A stretch of 64,000 bases of DNA from Astropecten irregularis (taxonomy: Eukaryota > Echinodermata > Asteroidea > Paxillosida > Astropectinidae), in NCBI GenBank assembly GCA_963971285.1, contig OZ020246.1:19327217-19391216 (forward strand), read 5' to 3'. Both the position numbers and the translations under genes were made by a program. Each line of letters starts with the position of its first letter. Position 1 is the stretch's first letter. Below the pieces are notes generated by a model. It was not told the origin of the DNA. It did no database searches and saw nothing but the letters and a program-made list of their open reading frames with translations. This document shows positions 60,303 to 64,000 of the stretch, in pieces.

Positions 60303-60543
60303 GGGGCCAATTTCATAAAACTGTTAAGCACAAAAACTTGCTAAGCATGACATTTCTGTCTTAATAAAAACAGGGTTAACGACCACATTTGCACGTGTTG
60401 TGTATCACTTGTGATTGTTCTTTGGCTGTTGTTTGCTGACCATGAATATCAAATGGAATTTTCAATGGTGGTTTGTTTTATTGGACGAGACATTTTTGTG
60501 CTAAGCAAATTGTTGTGCTTAACAGTTTTATGAAATTGGGCCC
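60303..60543. mobile_element. MITE family B, copy 7
   Basis: GGGGCCAATTTCATAAAACT on the left and AACAGTTTTATGAAATTGGG on the right, inverted over about 20 bp. The interior matches B3 in the same orientation (TGTATCACTTGTGATTGTTC). Ends 230 bp before the cathepsin A start codon. Confidence 0.85.
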
Positions 60544-60648
60544 AGGTGATAATGGTCATGGTCTTTGCTTCAAGTTCTTTGGTCATCAGCGTTTTGTAAC
60601 TTTGAATCTGGCGCGAGATCCCTCCTATAACGCTAGAGGGCGCTGTAT

Positions 60649-60657
60649 ACCGGAAGT
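60649..60657 (+). promoter_or_regulatory. ETS/GABP-like site upstream of cathepsin A
   Basis: ACCGGAAGT is a consensus ETS-family site, typical of TATA-less housekeeping promoters, 119 bp before the ATG at 60776. A CTCF-like CTAGAGGGCGCTG lies just upstream (60633-60645). A promoter here is plausible. AG dinucleotides at 60740-60741 and 60773-60774 could instead be acceptors of a further upstream exon. Confidence 0.4.
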
Positions 60658-60775
60658 AATACGACTTCTGTGCAGAAATGGGTTTCCATCCGTACCGTGT
60701 GTGCTGAGTGACTTAGAATAATTGTAATAGTTGACTTACAGAAACTGCTATGTCATTGTGCTAGTACTTGACAGG

Positions 60776-60963
60776 ATGGAAAGTCGTGCGTGTGTTGCCT
60801 TGGTAATCATTTTAGTCCAGCTTTCTCTAGGACCTGTAACCGTGCGGTCCCAGCCGGCTGCCGATGATGAAGTCAAGTCATTGCCTGGTGTATCGGGGCC
60901 GCTGAGCTCCAAGCAGTACTCCGGTTACCTGCAAGCCACCGGCTCCAACAAACTCCATTACTG
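60776..60963 (+). CDS. CTSA: Cathepsin A-like serine carboxypeptidase, exon 1 (signal peptide)
   Basis: Cathepsin A (lysosomal protective protein, peptidase family S10) removes C-terminal residues from peptides in the lysosome and, in vertebrates, stabilises beta-galactosidase and neuraminidase 1. This exon encodes 62 codons plus two bases. Residues 1-25 are a clear signal peptide with a hydrophobic core ACVALVIILVQLSLG, probably cut near VRS/Q. The mature start has DDEVKSLPGV and SSKQYSGYLQATGSNKLHYW, the S10 N-terminal signature (LPG, QYSGYL, LHYW). The donor is CTG/GTACGG with GT at 60964-60965, splitting a Trp codon; exon 2 supplies the last G. In-frame codons upstream of this ATG begin only at a TTG, so this Met is the natural start. 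The gene continues past the right edge. Confidence 0.9.
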
Positions 60964-61077
60964 GTACGGTGAATGCTGGCCCTAGCTCGGGCCCGGCTCC
61001 TGGGGTGGGGACAGGGGCGGGGTTGGGTGGTGTAGTTGTTATGCCACCCATGAGTCTGGTCTATAATCTTGGGGCTT

Positions 61078-62360
61078 TTGCTTTATTGTGTAGTTTTGGA
61101 AACCTATTCACATAAGTTCTTTGGCAGAATACTCTGAAACAGAAATCTGGGTAAGGGTTCACTATGGGTACGATACCTATAAAGGGAATAAAACAACTTT
61201 TTGTAAAGAGACTTACCTAAATGTATGTTTGTTGTGTCCTCTTCTACATTATTAACAAGGTTAATTTTGTGGAAAGAGGGCAGGGCTTTGATTTTTGAGG
61301 GAAATTGTGGGGTAAAGACAGTAACGAAGATTGAACATTTCACGGCCGCACGGACGGCCGCAGACGAGAATAGTCTGGTTTCCACTTTGACATTTTGAAC
61401 ACTCTTGATCTATTGGGTCTGGGCACTAGACTAACCAGACCAGACAAAATGGCAACACGCGATCAAACGGGCTGTTTTCAAGTTTGCAAGAAGCGCGTTT
61501 ACAAGAAAATTGCATTTTTACACAAATTTATTCAATCTAGGCTTTCAGGACCCAGGAACAATTGCTGAAAGTCAAACATATCATTTTTGAGGAGTAGAAG
61601 CTATTTAAAAGCTAAAATAATCAATGTATTTTGGGGATCCCGTCTTATCTCATTTCCCTATTATTAGTTTTGGAAACCTATTCATAAGTCTTTGGCAGCA
61701 TACTGAAACAGAAATCTTTACAGATTTACCTATAACTTTCAAGTGTCAGGGTATAAAGATGGTGATATTAGAAACATACCGTTAACCTTTTTTCTGCCTG
61801 AAATGCTTTAGCCTATTTATTCAGAAAAGAGTCAAACCAATGACCAAAAACAATTTTGTTCTTTCAAAGATAAAAAATAATGGTGAAAAGATTTTTTTAA
61901 TACTGTGGGTGTTTTTCACTGTTTTCTCAAAAAGGGAGCATCCTATGGGACAGGAAATTTCATGGATGACTACTCTGTTACTGTATCTTCCTTAATTAAT
62001 ATTTTTGCCCATGAATCTGCATTTCTTTGACAAAAACCAGAGTATGATACATGAATTACCTTAAGGAAATAAACACCAAATTTTGTAAATTAACTCACCT
62101 AAATATGTTGGTGGTGGTGTCCTCTTGAATATGGCAAGGATATGTTTGTGGAAAGAGGGCAGGGCTTACATTATTGAGGGTAATTAAATGGGGTAAAACA
62201 GTAACAAAGATGTGACATTTCACTGACGAAACGCTTAGCAGTTGACTGCTGAATAGTCTGGTTTGATACCTAAGTTGCTTTAGTTTTGTCTGATACCTTT
62301 GCAGAGGGCATGAAACCACTCGCATACTGAGTGTTCTTGGGATCACTTTGAAACATGCAA
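61078..62360 (+). repeat. Segmental duplication within cathepsin A intron 1
   Basis: TAGTTTTGGAAACCTATTCA plus a following family C start occurs at 61091 and again at 61664. A second block (GTGTCCTCTT, TTTGTGGAAAGAGGGCAGGG, ACAGTAACGAAGAT, AATAGTCTGGTTT) occurs at 61195-61400 and again at 62085-62360 in the same order. The first unit has lost most of the MITE that the second unit keeps. The weakly similar - strand frames (61385-61104 and 62346-62095) follow from this duplication. Confidence 0.8.
61678..62066 (+). mobile_element. MITE family C, copy 10
   Basis: Contains GGCAGCATACTGAAACAGAA, GGTATAAAGATGGTGATATT and CATGAATCTGCATTTCTTTG, ending CAGAGTATGATACATGAATTACCTT. The left terminus is replaced by the duplication breakpoint. 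Slightly longer than other copies because of small insertions. Lies in intron 1 of the cathepsin A gene. Confidence 0.75.
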
Positions 62361-62471
62361 AATCAGAACAATATTACTAGGCCTAGGGATCACCCAAACA
62401 GGAGGTGGCTTTCTAAAATGATATCGATTTCATGAATAATGATTCTAAAACTCATTTGACATTCTGTGTAG

Positions 62472-62583
62472 GTTCGTCGAGTCCCAAGGAAATCCCGCTG
62501 TGGATCCAGTGCTGCTCTGGCTGAATGGAGGACCTTCCTGTAGTTCCGTCAGTGGCTACCTCACAGAGCTTGGACCATACTTG
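62472..62583 (+). CDS. CTSA: Cathepsin A-like serine carboxypeptidase, exon 2
   Basis: A 112-nt exon. Its first G completes the split Trp codon, then [20 protein letters not shown] and [17 protein letters not shown] follow. The N-G-G-P-x-C-S-S block is the S10 signature: the Asn-Gly-Gly segment helps bind the substrate's C-terminal carboxylate and forms part of the oxyanion hole, and the Cys makes a conserved disulfide. The usual Gly before Cys is Ser here. The acceptor is TCTGTGTAG ending at 62471. The donor is TTG/GTAAAA with GT at 62584-62585, phase 0. Confidence 0.93.
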
Positions 62584-63783
62584 GTAAAAATCTGACCCAC
62601 CTTTGACCCTTTGCTTCCCTCTTGCTCCACTTGGATGCTTTTCACATGGATGGAGTTGCTAACATCTTGGCTCTTTTGTCCTGTTCACATGGGGCTCAGC
62701 AGCAAATTATAATTCCTTGATGTGTGCCTCTTCAATGAACTTCCTCAATTCATTGTCCCTCTTGGATTCCCCTACCATCTGTTGCCCTTCCTCCTCCCTC
62801 CCAAATTTTCCCACGACCTTTCAGAAGGCAGCTAAGCATCCGATCTGAACTGTTTTTAACTTGAAGGATGGTCGAGGAAGAAGAAAAATGTCAGTTCTTG
62901 TCAATGCTTGGTTTAGGCTCTAGCTCGGTTTTCAAGTCAGGCCAAGAGTGCTTTGGGCGCTGAAATGGGGCTTGGCACTTGAGGCAATAATGAAGCAACT
63001 TGCCTGTGTGAATCTTGATTCGATATGTGATTTTAAGAAGTGTAAGTTGTTAGGGAGGGCTGTTCAGACATACGGCCAACTTTGAGCCAGTCAACATGGT
63101 CAAGGAAAAAAGTTTGTGCCTGTGGTAATCAGGACTGAAAAACAATTACCATGATATTCATGATACCGAATTGCAGACTTTGGGCTGTTTAAGACTAAGG
63201 CCAGAATGGCTATGACTAGCTGTTGCTACGTGCGTCTCCAAGTGAGGCCTACATTATGCTTAAGTGCAGACAGATGTGCTGATGCCCTTAGCAATGGCTG
63301 CTGCCAAAGTTGTATAAACTGCTATTAAATTTGGATCCAGCATTCTTTACCTCCACCATTTCCTCCATTCTCATAAAAAATGGCCATAACTCCTTCCATC
63401 CCAGAGCCACAAACCTCGTATCCATTTCCCCTAAAAAATATTGACTAGTCAACTTTTGCAGTTCAGTTGAAGCAGGTTGTTCAAAACAGCAAACAGGATG
63501 CCCGGGAGATGTCCAGAAATCCCTGCTTGCAAAAACCTTACCTCTTCGACCCTCTCACCTCCTTATCATTTGAAAGTCACATCCAGTATCATCTCAAAGA
63601 ATCTTTCATGTAGATACACCTCCCATCACTTATCAAAATCCTGAAAAAAATAAAATCCCGCAAAATCAAGCTGCGCAGCATTCATTCTGGTTTTTGTACG
63701 GTACACAAAAGACACTCTGACAGAACACAGCCACACTTGTTTGTTTCACATTCTTCCGATGTGATGTCCGTTTCAATTCACAG
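62584..63783 (+). other. CTSA: Cathepsin A intron 2
   Basis: 1.2 kb with no coding sequence recognised. No copy of the MITE families A-G is seen. It ends in TTTCAATTCACAG/GTTAAC at 63783. Confidence 0.8.
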
Positions 63784-63921
63784 GTTAACGAAGACGGGAA
63801 GACGCTCTCCGCTAATGAATACAGTTGGACAAAAGTGGCCAGTGTCATCTTCCTGGAATCGCCCGCAGGCGTCGGATACTCCTACGCAGCGAGTCCAGAT
63901 TACACCACCGACGACGATAAG
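63784..63921 (+). CDS. CTSA: Cathepsin A-like serine carboxypeptidase, exon 3
   Basis: A 138-nt, phase-0 exon of 46 codons: [54 protein letters not shown] is diagnostic for serine carboxypeptidases, and N-x-Y-S-W precedes it as in cathepsin A. The acceptor is CACAG ending at 63783. The donor is AAG/GTTAAA, GT at 63922-63923; it is weak beyond GT, but reading on meets TGA after 13 more codons. The catalytic Ser exon (G-E-S-Y-A-G) and the Asp and His exons lie outside the window, so activity cannot be judged. Confidence 0.9.
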
Positions 63922-64000
63922 GTTAAAAATTATTCCCTCTTCAGATTTGGAGTTGTTTGAGTTTTTTGTGTCTTTCTCCGAGAAAGGTTGCTATAGTTAC

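Larger units (their letters stand above)
46266..60648. other. Intergenic stretch between KCTD and cathepsin A genes
   Basis: No host exon is certain. It contains family A, B and C MITEs, pyrimidine- and TTG-rich simple sequence (52098-52915), G/C homopolymer runs (50287-50298, 53221-53232, 55370-55382, 56460-56470), a promoter-like TATA segment (56529) in a GC-rich zone (56150-57000), and the GGTCATGG minisatellite. A short ATG exon-like segment with a consensus donor occurs at 52227-52289. Confidence 0.5.

Noticed and set aside
61104..62346. Two similar - strand frames (61385-61104 and 62346-62095) as a small duplicated gene
   Set aside because: The similarity is explained by the DNA-level duplication in the intron. 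Frames start without context and no domain is seen.

Overview
The window is a stretch of animal nuclear DNA, almost certainly from a marine invertebrate deuterostome and most likely an echinoderm. It has spliced genes with GT-AG introns, no operons, no bacterial features and dense short inverted-repeat transposons. The echinoderm call is inference. It rests on the three recognisable proteins, all close to vertebrate homologues, and on repeat and word patterns (many TAGGCCTA palindromes and several MITE families whose ends read like GGGGCCAATTTCAT) that I associate with echinoderm genomes. No species can be named from the sequence alone.

Three protein-coding genes can be supported, all on the + strand. 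(1) The last four coding exons of the TFIID subunit TAF4 (713-838, 1835-2011, 2441-2500, 3062-3166), joined in phase 0 and ending in TAG, followed by a 3' UTR of unknown length. (2) A KCTD1/KCTD15-type BTB-domain gene whose coding sequence lies in one GC-rich exon (44621 to 45413, preferred start 44652). A TGA lies in frame directly before the first ATG, so any upstream exon is 5' UTR. (3) The first three coding exons of a lysosomal serine carboxypeptidase of the cathepsin A type (60776-60963, 62472-62583, 63784-63921). The gene runs off the right edge before the catalytic serine exon. The three genes have no obvious common pathway: general transcription initiation, a developmental transcriptional repressor, and a lysosomal protease/protective protein.

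The 41 kb between TAF4 and the KCTD exon, and the 15 kb between KCTD and cathepsin A, contain no protein I recognise apart from one retrotransposon tail on the - strand (32405-32740). They are filled with repeated elements. At least seven families of short non-autonomous inverted-repeat elements can be told apart by comparing copies inside the window (called A to G in the features). There are also several single-copy foldbacks, tRNA-derived SINE-like elements, a 28-bp satellite of about 38 units (40290-41377), a purine-biased GGTCATGGTGGTGAT-type minisatellite (59355-59662), microsatellites and homopolymer runs. Some elements are nested (one MITE inside another at 7948-8321), head-to-head (39244) or back-to-back (29577-30010; 60125-60543).

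Candidate control regions, all inferred, are a TATA/E-box/CRE cluster ending in a YY1-like ATGGCGG with a strong splice donor (9908-10141), a CpG-rich stretch with a TCTCGCGAGG motif and a strong donor (35789-35964) that could be the KCTD 5' exon, a TATA box with ATG and donor at 56529-56592, and an ETS site upstream of the cathepsin A start. Several matches to the vertebrate CTCF core are scattered through the window. I do not see a novel multigene system. The most interesting signals are the transposon biology, the motif enrichment and the unusual end of the KCTD protein.
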